NCBI GenBank assembly: GCA_020845475.1
Contig: JADLFN010000091.1
Span: 1 to 49,568 of the forward strand
Reading direction: 5' to 3'
From: Planctomycetota bacterium
GTDB taxonomy: Bacteria > Planctomycetota > UBA8742 > UBA2392
Length of the DNA stretch: 49,568 bases
Each line of letters begins with the position of its first letter. Positions within the stretch are counted from its first letter, which is position 1. Under the pieces are notes generated by a model. That model saw nothing but the letters and a program-made list of their open reading frames with translations. It did not search any database and was not told the DNA's origin. A program made the translations under genes and the position numbers. This document shows, in pieces, positions 25,330-33,204 of the stretch.

Positions 25330-25920
25330 ATGAAAACTGAAGCCATGCGGGACGAATTCATCAAACAGCTAGCCGATTCCGTGGCCGTGAAGCAGAGGCT
25401 CGCAAAAGAGTGCGGCTCCACCATGGCCGAAATCGCCGCCGTGCTCGTCAGCGCGTTCCGCACCGGCAAGCGCGTTTATTGGTGCGGCAACGGAGGCTCC
25501 TTCACCGATTGCCACCACATCGTGGGTGAGCTCGTAGGCCGTTACGGCTACGACCGCGCACCGCTGCCCAGCTTCGTGCTCGCCGCCGGCGTGGCATCGC
25601 TGACCGCGATTGCCAACGACTACGGCTACGAGCAGATTTTCTCGCGCGAAGCCGAGGCCTGCATCCAGAAAGGCGACGTGCTCGTGGGCCTGAGCACCAG
25701 CGGCAACAGCAAGAACGTGTGCGCGGCCCTTGAAGTCGCACGCAAGAAAGGTGCTACCACGATCGGCTGGGCCGGCGAGAAGAAAGCCAGAATCGACGAA
25801 GTCTGCGACCTCGTGCTGCACGTGCCGAGTTCTCACACCCCCCGCATCCAGGAGTGCCACATCGCCGTCGGCCACGTCGTGTGCGACATCATCGAACGCA
25901 CGCTGTTTCCAAAGTCCTAG
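25330..25920 (+). CDS. gmhA: Sedoheptulose 7-phosphate isomerase
   Basis: A 196-residue SIS-domain isomerase that converts sedoheptulose 7-phosphate to D-glycero-D-manno-heptose 7-phosphate, the substrate of HldE. Motifs: VYWCGNGGSFTDCHHIVGELVGRY (parts: CGNGGS, HHIVGEL), SREAEACIQKGDVLVGLSTSGNSKNV (parts: LSTSGNS), and the C-terminal HIAVGHVVCDIIE. ATG 25330 follows AGGAAG; the upstream frame is IR-derived. It is downstream of hldE and probably co-transcribed. Confidence 0.95.
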   Translation: MKTEAMRDEFIKQLADSVAVKQRLAKECGSTMAEIAAVLVSAFRTGKRVYWCGNGGSFTDCHHIVGELVGRYGYDRAPLPSFVLAAGVASLTAIANDYGYEQIFSREAEACIQKGDVLVGLSTSGNSKNVCAALEVARKKGATTIGWAGEKKARIDEVCDLVLHVPSSHTPRIQECHIAVGHVVCDIIERTLFPKS

Positions 25921-25949
25921 GGTTTGATTTCGCGTACGATTTGAGAGCA

Positions 25950-26438
25950 CGCCAAGCCGCCGAATATTCGAGACTTTCCGTCCGCCTGCAGCCCCAGACG
26001 ACGCGGTTTAGAAGACCAGATGACTGAAAACGAAATCGGCAAGATCATCGCAGACATTGCATACAAGATCTGGACCAAGCTCGGCCCGGGTCTGCTCGAG
26101 TCGGTTTGCGACCGCATCTTTGAAATCGAACTCAAGAAGCGCGGCCTGTGCAGCAAGCGCGAGACCTGGCTTTCGGTTCATTGGGAGGGCGAGGAAATCG
26201 AGCGTGTGTACAGGGCCGATCGCATCGTGGAAGACAAAGTGCTGGTCGAATTGAAAGCTCTTGAGCAAACCTCAAAAGTTCACCAGCGACAGATCAACAC
26301 CTGCCTGCACATCACAGGGCTGAAGCTTGGTTACTTGATTAATTTTGGAGCCGGCACGTGGGCTGAAGTCGTGACGAGAATTGTCAACGGACTGGACGAA
26401 AAGGCGTCCTGAAATCTCGAATGTTTGGCGGCTCTGCG
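25950..26438. mobile_element. Candidate IR-bounded unit carrying GxxExxY gene 2
   Basis: Arms 25950-25974 and 26414-26438 are reverse complements at 20 of 25 positions (core GCCGCC and ATTCGAGA). They bracket the second GxxExxY gene, with the right arm starting 2 bases after its stop and the left arm about 45 bases before its start. The arm sequence differs from unit 1, but the layout is the same. Mobility is inferred. Confidence 0.5.
26020..26412 (+). CDS. GxxExxY-family protein, Tyr replaced by Cys (predicted PD-(D/E)XK nuclease)
   Basis: A 130-residue paralogue of the product of 23289-23690. It shares LGPGLLES, but the name motif reads GLLESVC, with Cys 30 in place of Tyr. Predicted catalytic residues are kept: YRADRIVED (Asp 67), VLVELKALE (Glu 77, Lys 79) and HQRQINTCL (Gln 91). 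The ending (GYLINFG, IVNGL) also matches. It lies between gmhA and the ChaN-like gene inside an IR pair. Two divergent paralogues 2.3 kb apart argue for repeated insertion, not recent duplication. Confidence 0.8.
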   Translation: MTENEIGKIIADIAYKIWTKLGPGLLESVCDRIFEIELKKRGLCSKRETWLSVHWEGEEIERVYRADRIVEDKVLVELKALEQTSKVHQRQINTCLHITGLKLGYLINFGAGTWAEVVTRIVNGLDEKAS

Positions 26439-26479
26439 TGCGCTGAAAATCCACGCCCAAAAGGTGAGCAATCAAACGA

Positions 26480-28180
26480 ATGAAGCCGCGCGATGAACTT
26501 GTTGGCATCCAAAAGCGGCTCGTCACCGAGCTCAAGCAGCGCATTGCCGACATTTCCGAGAATCCTGATCCGTCCCTGGGCCGGTATCTCGCTGAATATC
26601 AGGCAGAGTTTGCCAACGGCTACGAACGCGCGGCTTCACGCGAAGAAGTAATCGACCAGCTCTTGCGTGCGAACGTGGCCTATTTTGGCGACTACCACAC
26701 GCTGCGCACCGCGCAAAGCTCTGTGCTCTCGATTCTCAAGGAGCTGGTCAGGCAGCGCAAACGCAAGGTGGTGCTGGGCGTGGAAATGTTCCACGCGGCC
26801 AACAACGCGCAGGCGCAGGCGCTGATAGACGGGCGCATTTCATCGGCGGATTTCCGCAAGGCGGTGCGCTGGTACAAATCTTGGGGTTTTCCGTGGCAGA
26901 GCTTCGGGCGCCTGTTTGATTTCGCGCGCGCGCATGGCGTTCCCATGTTCGGCCTCAACATTAACGCCGACGAGCGCGTGAACAACCTGGCCTGGCGCGA
27001 CGAATTTGCGGCCAGGCTGATTGCCTCGCTCACCCAGCTCTACCCCGATTCGCTGATTGCCGTGCTCTACGGCGATCTGCACATCGCGCAGTGCCACATG
27101 CCCGCGCGCGTGGATGAAGAACTGGCGCGCTTTGGCGTGAAACGGCGCCAGGTGCAGCTGTTCCAGAACTCGGAGGAACTCTACTGGCGGCTCGTTGACA
27201 AGAAGCTCGAGCACGTTGTCGATGTTCTCAAGGTTCGCCGCGACGCCTATTGCATCCTCAACGCCACGCCGCTCGTGAAGTACCAGAGCTTTCTCAACTG
27301 GCAGGAGAATTCAAGCGAGCTGGTGTTCACCGGCCTAGAAGATCTTGACCTGTCAAGCCCGGGTGAAAGCACCCTGCTTGAGGAAGTCGTCGAGTTCGTC
27401 AAGAACATCGCGGCCTTCCTGAAAGTTGAGATTCCTGATCCTGCCGCCTTTGAGCTGGCGACGGCCGCCGACCTCGACCTGCTCGAGAATCTCGTGGAAA
27501 AAGGCGCCTATGCGGCGCAGGAAGTGGACGCGCTCAAGAGCTACATGCACCTGGCCGAGACCGCATTTTTCGTGCGCGCCAATGTTCTCTATCTGGGAAA
27601 CCTGAGCGTCAGCCACGCCGCCGAAGGTGCGATGAAGTTCCTTTTGGGAATGTTGCGACCTATGCGTACGGCGGCCGTGGAGCCGCGCGACGATTTTTAT
27701 GCACGCATCACACTTGAGGCGCTGGCTTTCTTCGGCTCCAAGGTGATCAACCCCCGGCGCAAGGCGCGCACACTGGCCGAGTGGCGCGAGGTCGAACTCG
27801 AATACAAGAATAAGCGCGGCCTGAGCGAAGCTCAGAAGACCGATCGCGAAATCGCGCGCGCCTACGTCGCGCATTGCGAACACGAGGAAGATCTGTTGAT
27901 GAACCGGCATTCCAGCGTGCGCGTGAACAAGCTCTATGCTCTGAAAACCCCAGTCCACGTGGGTTTGACCCGAGCCATCGGTAGAACACTGGGCGACCTG
28001 TTGTTCCTGGCCGTCAGTGAAGAAAGAGTGCCGCTGGTAACCGTCAGGCAAGCCATCTTCGATGACCTGTTCAAGGGCGACGTTGCGCGAAACCGCTATT
28101 TCCAGCTGTTGCGCGAAGCCAGCCCGAAGTACGCGCGCCAAGCCCGACCCTGGACAAAACGCAGTGACGAAGAGGAGTGA
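26480..28180 (+). CDS. ChaN-like (PF04187) lipoprotein-family domain protein with long C-terminal extension
   Basis: A 566-residue protein. The N-terminal part (about 55-270) matches the ChaN/haem-binding uptake family: VAYFGDYHTLRTAQ, VVLGVEMFHAANNAQAQALIDG read in parts (GVEMFHA, AQALIDG), YKSWGFPWQSFGRLFDFAR and AVLYGDLHIAQCHMP. The His/Glu/Asp residues of that fold are present. There is no signal peptide, unlike many ChaN proteins. The remaining 290 residues are helical and unrecognised. Role unknown; haem or metal binding is only family inference. Confidence 0.65.
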   Translation: MKPRDELVGIQKRLVTELKQRIADISENPDPSLGRYLAEYQAEFANGYERAASREEVIDQLLRANVAYFGDYHTLRTAQSSVLSILKELVRQRKRKVVLGVEMFHAANNAQAQALIDGRISSADFRKAVRWYKSWGFPWQSFGRLFDFARAHGVPMFGLNINADERVNNLAWRDEFAARLIASLTQLYPDSLIAVLYGDLHIAQCHMPARVDEELARFGVKRRQVQLFQNSEELYWRLVDKKLEHVVDVLKVRRDAYCILNATPLVKYQSFLNWQENSSELVFTGLEDLDLSSPGESTLLEEVVEFVKNIAAFLKVEIPDPAAFELATAADLDLLENLVEKGAYAAQEVDALKSYMHLAETAFFVRANVLYLGNLSVSHAAEGAMKFLLGMLRPMRTAAVEPRDDFYARITLEALAFFGSKVINPRRKARTLAEWREVELEYKNKRGLSEAQKTDREIARAYVAHCEHEEDLLMNRHSSVRVNKLYALKTPVHVGLTRAIGRTLGDLLFLAVSEERVPLVTVRQAIFDDLFKGDVARNRYFQLLREASPKYARQARPWTKRSDEEE

Positions 28181-28260
28181 AGCCCGCCCAACGCGCGGCT
28201 GCAAGAATGCCCAGCGTCTTTGCGTGAGACTGCCGCGCCCGAAACCTATAACCTCGCTGC

Positions 28261-29028
28261 GTGTGCACGGAAGCCATCCTGATTTTTGCGTTACTGCCGC
28301 TGCTGGCCTATTTTGTCAAAGGCGTCGTAGGTGCAGCCAGTGCCATTGTCTTCAATGCCGCGCTTTTGCTCGCGATCGCCTTTGGGCTCAACGGCGAAGT
28401 CTCGCTGTTGGACGGCCTGTACTGGGTCGGCATGGCCGATTTCTGCACCAGCATGCTGCTCGGCTTTCATTTGCGCCGCGAGATCAGGCCGGAGCGGCAA
28501 ACCGTGCTACTTCTGTGCGGCATGCTGCCCGTGAGCGTGCTGTTTGCGCTGCTGATGAAACGCATCGAGCTTGGCTGGTTGATGGCCGCGCTGGCCGTGG
28601 CAATCACCGCCTCGGGCCTGTGGCTGATTTATTCGCGCGACCATGAGTTGGCGCGTGAGCGGACACTGAACTTGATTGCGTTCCCGTGCGGCCTCGTGGC
28701 GGGTGTGCTCAGCGGTCTTTTCTCGATGGCGGGCCCCGTGGTGATTCTGTTCCTGGCTGCTGGCAGCAAGGATCCGCGCGTGTTACGCGCGCGGCTGGTG
28801 CTGATTTCGGCGCTTGCTACCTCGGTGCGTCTGGCCGCGCTGGTGTTTGAGGGCGCTTATACGCCTCAGCGCATGAACTGGTTCGCGATCAGCATTCCTG
28901 CGGTGCTGGCAGGCATACTGGCCGGCAATGCCTGCTCGCGATTCGTCAAGCCCGTGCAGTTCAGGGTGTTGCTGGGCGTGTTGGTGGCAATCGCCGGCCT
29001 GGCTGCGGGCGTGAAGGTGTTTCTGTAA
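28261..29028 (+). CDS. TauE/SafE-family membrane transporter
   Basis: A 255-residue membrane protein with about eight hydrophobic segments and the internal TauE/SafE duplication: VKGVVGAASAIVFNAALL in the first half and GLVAGVLSGLFSMAGPVVILFL in the second (Gly-rich re-entrant motifs). Family members export sulfite, sulfoacetate or related anions. GTG 28261 is the likely start. No sulfur-metabolism genes are adjacent, so the substrate is open. Confidence 0.8.
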   Translation: MCTEAILIFALLPLLAYFVKGVVGAASAIVFNAALLLAIAFGLNGEVSLLDGLYWVGMADFCTSMLLGFHLRREIRPERQTVLLLCGMLPVSVLFALLMKRIELGWLMAALAVAITASGLWLIYSRDHELARERTLNLIAFPCGLVAGVLSGLFSMAGPVVILFLAAGSKDPRVLRARLVLISALATSVRLAALVFEGAYTPQRMNWFAISIPAVLAGILAGNACSRFVKPVQFRVLLGVLVAIAGLAAGVKVFL

Positions 29029-29047
29029 GGTCGCCTTCCGGGCGCTG

Positions 29048-29617
29048 CTACTTCAGGTCAGCCAGCAGCTCTTTGCGCAATGCTTCGCTCACTTTGAACT
29101 TCTCTTTGTATTCCTTGAGCGTGCACACGAACTCGACGGGTTCCTTTTTCAGCGCCTTCTTCTGCGCCGTTGTGAGCGCAAACCTGATGTAGTGCACACT
29201 GGCCGTCTTGTCTTCGCGTGTGCGTCCGGGCTCGAACTGGGCCTGAACTTTCTCGCCGCCGATCACCAGCGCCAGGCTGCCCTCGAGCTTCGTGAAAATG
29301 GGCAGCCACTTGCGCATCTCGGCGTCGCTCGTGACCTGAATGAAAAGCGTGGCCGAGAGCGTGGTCTCGTCCGGCATCATCGCGCCGTAAACCTCAATCT
29401 CTTCAAGGATCGCGTCCACGCCGGTCATGTTCTCGACGCGCATCATTTCCTGGATCTGGTAGATCAGCGTCTCGCGCGATTCAAAGTGCAGCGCCAGCTT
29501 GTCGCCCAGTTGCACCAGCCGCCTTGCGCGCAGGGCCATGGCCGCTTTGCGCCGCTTCTCGCGCTGCTTTTCGTACTCAGCGACAGGGATGATGTCGGAA
29601 ATGTCGAGTGATTTCAT
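29048..29617 (-). CDS. DUF3501 protein
   Basis: A 189-residue soluble protein with the DUF3501 start (DISDIIPVAEYEKQREKRR), FESRETLIYQIQEMMRVE and a conserved C-terminal part (SVHYIRFALTTAQKKAL). The family repeatedly occurs beside rubrerythrin and GlpC-like Fe-S protein genes, as here. No enzymatic residues are obvious. It is the last gene of the minus-strand cluster; the gap to the Fe-S gene is filled by an IR unit. Confidence 0.75.
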   Translation of the reverse strand: MKSLDISDIIPVAEYEKQREKRRKAAMALRARRLVQLGDKLALHFESRETLIYQIQEMMRVENMTGVDAILEEIEVYGAMMPDETTLSATLFIQVTSDAEMRKWLPIFTKLEGSLALVIGGEKVQAQFEPGRTREDKTASVHYIRFALTTAQKKALKKEPVEFVCTLKEYKEKFKVSEALRKELLADLK

Positions 29618-29633
29618 GACCGTCTTTCAAAGG

Positions 29634-29739
29634 CAATGACCAATAACCAATGTTCAATTCCCAATGCTCAATTCAACGAGCGTGACCCGCACAGCCGTTC
29701 ATTGACAATTGGTAAGTGATCATTGGTTATTGGTCATTG
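29634..29739. repeat. Inverted repeat, CAATNNN word family, overlapping a stop codon
   Basis: The outer 19 bases of the arms (29634-29652 and 29721-29739) are perfect reverse complements; weaker pairing continues inward to about 45 bases per arm. The left arm is a period-7 array of CAATNNN words. The right arm contains the stop codon and last residues of the GlpC-like gene (29734-29739). It fills the gap between two genes of one cluster. Confidence 0.9.
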
Positions 29740-31272
29740 AGTTGGTTCCACCGGCTTCGCTTTCAGATGCTTCGCCGCTTTGCCTACGTCAAATCCATAA
29801 GCCATGGCCAGCGCAACCATCGGGTGCGTCATGGTGATGCCGGTGGCTTCTTTCACTTGCGTGGCCGCGAGGTGGCAATCGCCGCAGGCGCCGCTGCAGG
29901 CTTCGCCGAACTGGCCGCGCGGGGTTTTCTCGCGGTCGTCGCCGCCCACGATGCCGTCGAACAGCTTGCTGCCCCATTTCAGGGAGTCCTTGTGGTACTT
30001 CTTTTTCATCGACCAGGTGCCGTCGTGGCCGCTGCAGGCGTCCACGCCGTCAACATCTTCGGCCACCATATTGAGCATGTCCTTGCCTCGCAGGCCGATG
30101 TTCTGCGCCTTGATGTGGCAGGGAATGTGGTACTTCAGCTTGTCGAACTTGAACTTGAAGTCGCGCTTGATGCGGCCTTCACGTTTCAGCTTGAACAGGT
30201 AATCGCTGATGTCGTGCGAGTGAGCGGCCAGCAGTTTCGCGTCCTCGGTGCCGAGCAACTGCGGGTACTCCTCGCGGATCATCAGCGAGCATGAGGGCGA
30301 CATGATGACGACTTCGTAGCCCTTTTTCACGTATTCGAGCAGCAGCTTCGCGTTGCGTTCGACGCTGGCCGTAGCCGCGTCGATGTCGCCTTCGTCGAGG
30401 TAGGGCATGCCGCAGCAAACCTGCTGCTCGGGCCAGACAACTTCGATGCCGTTATGCTCCAGCACTTCGACGGCGGCCTTGCCCGCGCCGGGGTCGTTCC
30501 AGTTTACGAGGCAGGTCGAGAACAGCGCCACTTTCAGGGGCGTTTTGGCTTCGACGCCCTCTCTTGGTGCAAGCGCGGCTTCGATCTTCGGCTTGTGCTT
30601 ACGCCACCAGCGGCGGAAGGTTTGCCAGTGGTACTCGGGCAGGAGTTTTTTGCGGTCGATGCCGACAGTCCACTCCATGAGCAGGCGATTGACCGGGTTC
30701 TTGTTGGCGAAGTTCATCAGGGCCGGCATCGAGCTGGAAAGCTTCCCGATCAGGTCGGGATTGCGCAGCAATTTGGCGGTCATGGAGACGCCGCGCTCGC
30801 GCACGCGCTGGGCTTTCTGGCGCAGCAGCAGGCGCGGGAAATCGAGCGCGAATTCGTGCGGCGGTGTGTAGGGACAATTGGGGTAGCACAGTTTGCACTG
30901 GAAGCACTCGTCGAGGGCTTTTTCGCGCAGGCTCTCTGGCAGGTCTTTGGCGTGGGCCGAAAGCTCGGGCAGTTCGTCGCCCATGACTTCGGCGGATTCA
31001 ACGCCCTCGGGCAACTTTTCCCCGCGCGCCTCGGCTTCGGCGCGTTTTTGTTCGGCGATTTCAAGCAGCTCGGGGTGTGCCTTGAGGTGATCGCTGCGGC
31101 GCTGGTCGGAGATGCCGTCAATGCCCTTGAAGATGGTGGGGAACGTGTCGCAGAACTTGAAACAAAGCCGGCAGCCGTTGCAGATGTCGTAGATACGGTC
31201 GGTCTCGGCCTTGAGGTCGGCTTTGTCCCAGAACTTCGGGTCGTGAACGTTGAGTCCGATGGATTCAGCCAT
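29734..31272 (-). CDS. GlpC-like heterodisulfide reductase-related Fe-S protein
   Basis: A 512-residue Fe-S oxidoreductase subunit. Two 4Fe-4S motifs CX2CX2CX3C occur at Cys 31/34/37/41 and 123/126/129/133. A first CCG domain has STCLVNW and VCCGMPYLDEGD. A second has PCHIKAQNIG and a variant ACSGHDGTW, where the second Cys is Ser. The C-terminal CSGACGDCH adds more cysteines. It resembles GlpC and HdrD-type electron carriers. Clustering with rubrerythrin and DUF3501 suggests electron delivery in peroxide or oxygen defence. The last codons lie in an IR unit. Confidence 0.85.
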   Translation of the reverse strand: MAESIGLNVHDPKFWDKADLKAETDRIYDICNGCRLCFKFCDTFPTIFKGIDGISDQRRSDHLKAHPELLEIAEQKRAEAEARGEKLPEGVESAEVMGDELPELSAHAKDLPESLREKALDECFQCKLCYPNCPYTPPHEFALDFPRLLLRQKAQRVRERGVSMTAKLLRNPDLIGKLSSSMPALMNFANKNPVNRLLMEWTVGIDRKKLLPEYHWQTFRRWWRKHKPKIEAALAPREGVEAKTPLKVALFSTCLVNWNDPGAGKAAVEVLEHNGIEVVWPEQQVCCGMPYLDEGDIDAATASVERNAKLLLEYVKKGYEVVIMSPSCSLMIREEYPQLLGTEDAKLLAAHSHDISDYLFKLKREGRIKRDFKFKFDKLKYHIPCHIKAQNIGLRGKDMLNMVAEDVDGVDACSGHDGTWSMKKKYHKDSLKWGSKLFDGIVGGDDREKTPRGQFGEACSGACGDCHLAATQVKEATGITMTHPMVALAMAYGFDVGKAAKHLKAKPVEPTQ

Positions 31273-31296
31273 GGTTTTCGGCCTTCGTGCAAAAGG

Positions 31297-31479
31297 CTCT
31301 CACGCAAAGGCGCGAAGAACTGCTACAGCATTTGATCCACAGATGGACACAGATTTACACAGATAAAACAATTCAAAGATTCTGCACTCATCCCTTTAGT
31401 TGATCTGTGTCCATCCGTGTTCATCTGTGGTTTCAAAGCCTTAACTGTTCGTTGTGGCTTGGTGCCTTGGTGTGAGAAG
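31297..31479. repeat. Nested inverted repeats between rubrerythrin and Fe-S genes
   Basis: Outer arms 31297-31317 and 31458-31479 (CTCTCACGCAAAGG type) pair at about 16 of 22 positions. Inside lies a second IR with arms 31337-31364 and 31403-31430, matching at 24 of 28 and built of 10-nt words of the form CACAGATNNN. The arrangement looks like one unit inserted into another. Confidence 0.75.
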
Positions 31480-31499
31480 TCTTAGTCCGGCCAAAGAAC

Positions 31500-31524
31500 C
31501 ACCGGCGGCGGTGAACCGCCGGTG
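31500..31524. repeat. CACCGGCGG hairpin downstream of rubrerythrin gene
   Basis: CACCGGCGG (31500-31508) and its exact complement (31516-31524) flank a 7-nt loop. It lies 25 bases past the end of the minus-strand rubrerythrin gene. No T-tract on the minus strand marks it as a terminator. The core matches the repeat inserted in rdgB. Confidence 0.6.
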
Positions 31525-31549
31525 TCTTTGACTGATCACTGAGAACTGT

Positions 31550-31972
<423 letters not shown>

Positions 31973-32001
31973 GTCTCTCTCCGTGGTTGATGGAACGAAA
32001 A

Positions 32002-32436
32002 CTATTTTTTCGCGCGGCCATACACGGTCACGCGGGCTTTCTCGATCACGTAGCCCTTGCGGGCGAGCGATTTCAGGTCGAGCTTGATGGCGTCCGAATC
32101 TTCAAGATCGGAGACGGCGCCGGTGTCAATGTCCACAAAATGGTGGTGCGCACTGGTGGTGCGGTCGAACAGCTTCTTGCCGTCGTCCATGGTGATTTCA
32201 GCCAGCGCGCCGATTTCAACGAGCGTTTCGAGCGTGGCATAAACCGTGCTCAGCGAAAGCGTGGGGTTATCTTTGGCCACGGCGCCATGCACCTGCTCGG
32301 CCGTGAGGTGACCGTGGCTCTCCTGCAACGCCCGGAAAATCACCAGGCGCTGCTGCGTCACCTTCAAACCCTTGGCTCGCAAAAGCTCATTGAAGTCAGC
32401 AAGGCGATGCTCGATTTCATGGGCGTTCAGCTTCAT
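32002..32436 (-). CDS. Fur/PerR-family regulator without cysteines
   Basis: A 144-residue regulator starting at MKLNAHEIEHRL. The winged helix is clear (GLKVTQQRLVIFRALQ, HLTAEQVHGAV, LSLSTVYATLETLVEIG). The metal-sensing part has FDRTTSAHHHFVDIDTGAVSDL. No Cys occurs anywhere, so the usual CxxC structural zinc sites are absent. The position directly before the rubrerythrin gene suggests a PerR-like peroxide sensor controlling this cluster. The start codon lies at the edge of an inverted repeat (32435-32459) that could be its operator. Confidence 0.85.
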   Translation of the reverse strand: MKLNAHEIEHRLADFNELLRAKGLKVTQQRLVIFRALQESHGHLTAEQVHGAVAKDNPTLSLSTVYATLETLVEIGALAEITMDDGKKLFDRTTSAHHHFVDIDTGAVSDLEDSDAIKLDLKSLARKGYVIEKARVTVYGRAKK

Positions 32437-32459
32437 ACCGCAATCGTAGCTTGTGGTAT
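32435..32459. promoter_or_regulatory. Possible Fur/PerR operator at the fur-like gene start
   Basis: ATACCGCAA (32435-32443) and TTGTGGTAT (32451-32459) are inverted copies with one mismatch and a 7-nt spacer. The site overlaps the start codon of the Fur-family gene. It does not match the classical AT-rich Per/Fur box well, so the call is weak. Confidence 0.3.
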
Positions 32460-32494
32460 AACGGAAGCAAGCCGAATTCGGAAGAATTCCGAAA

Positions 32495-32625
32495 TCGGTC
32501 GTCGGTCTTCGGTGGCCAGTCGTCGGAAACGACAACGGCATTGGATGTCGATAAGTTATCTTGTTCCCGGCATCGGCTTCCAAAGGTTGCCCACCGACGA
32601 CTGACGACCGATTACCGACGACCGA
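32495..32625. repeat. Inverted repeat, TCGGTNN word family, abutting DUF4149 start
   Basis: Arms 32495-32526 and 32594-32625 are reverse complements at 28 of 32 positions. They are period-7 arrays of TCGGTNN-like words. The right arm ends 4 bases before the ATG of the next gene, leaving no room for a ribosome site outside the repeat. It lies in the divergent region after the Fur-family gene. Confidence 0.85.
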
Positions 32626-32629
32626 CCCC

Positions 32630-33136
32630 ATGAAACGCCTCATCCACGCCATCACCGACCTTGCTCTTGCCTTCTGCTTTGGCGGCGGGATTGTGGCTGC
32701 CATTTCGGCCACGGTCATCTTTCGCGAGTCAGCCGCGCGCGGCTATGAGCGTGCCCATGCCAACGTGCTGGCAGGCGAGATGTTTGCAAAGGTCGGCGGG
32801 CCTTTGCTGATCGCCGCCTGCCTCGTTGGCGCTGGCTGCATTTACGGTGCACTCAGGCCGCCGCTCAACGAGTTGCCGGGCAAGATGAAATTGAACGCCT
32901 GGCGCGCCATGGCCGTTTTGGGCCTGCTGGTCACGCTGAGCGTGGGTTATATGGAAGGAATCGGCAACCGCCGCATGCACGAGCTGCGCCGCGAAGGCAA
33001 ATGGGAAGGCGCCAAGCTGGCCAGCGCTGAAGAGCAAGCCGAGTTTGACGGCCTGCACAAACAGGCCACCGCGATCTACAGCTTTACGATTCTTGCGTCG
33101 GGCGCGCTGCTGTTTCTGCGCCGGGCACTGAGCTGA
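32630..33136 (+). CDS. DUF4149-like membrane protein
   Basis: A 168-residue protein with four hydrophobic segments (DLALAFCFGGGIVAAI, GGPLLIAACLVGAGCIYGAL, AMAVLGLLVTLSVGY and a C-terminal ILASGALLFL). The layout and the central LNAWRAMAVLGLL and FDGLHKQATAIY parts fit DUF4149/TMEM205-like proteins. ATG 32630 is chosen because upstream codons belong to the IR unit. Function unknown. Confidence 0.65.
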   Translation: MKRLIHAITDLALAFCFGGGIVAAISATVIFRESAARGYERAHANVLAGEMFAKVGGPLLIAACLVGAGCIYGALRPPLNELPGKMKLNAWRAMAVLGLLVTLSVGYMEGIGNRRMHELRREGKWEGAKLASAEEQAEFDGLHKQATAIYSFTILASGALLFLRRALS

Positions 33137-33204
33137 CTTTAGTTATCGGCCCTAATCGCCGATGAAGGAAGGGCCGCCGACCCGTTTCGGCGCTGGATGC
33201 GCCA

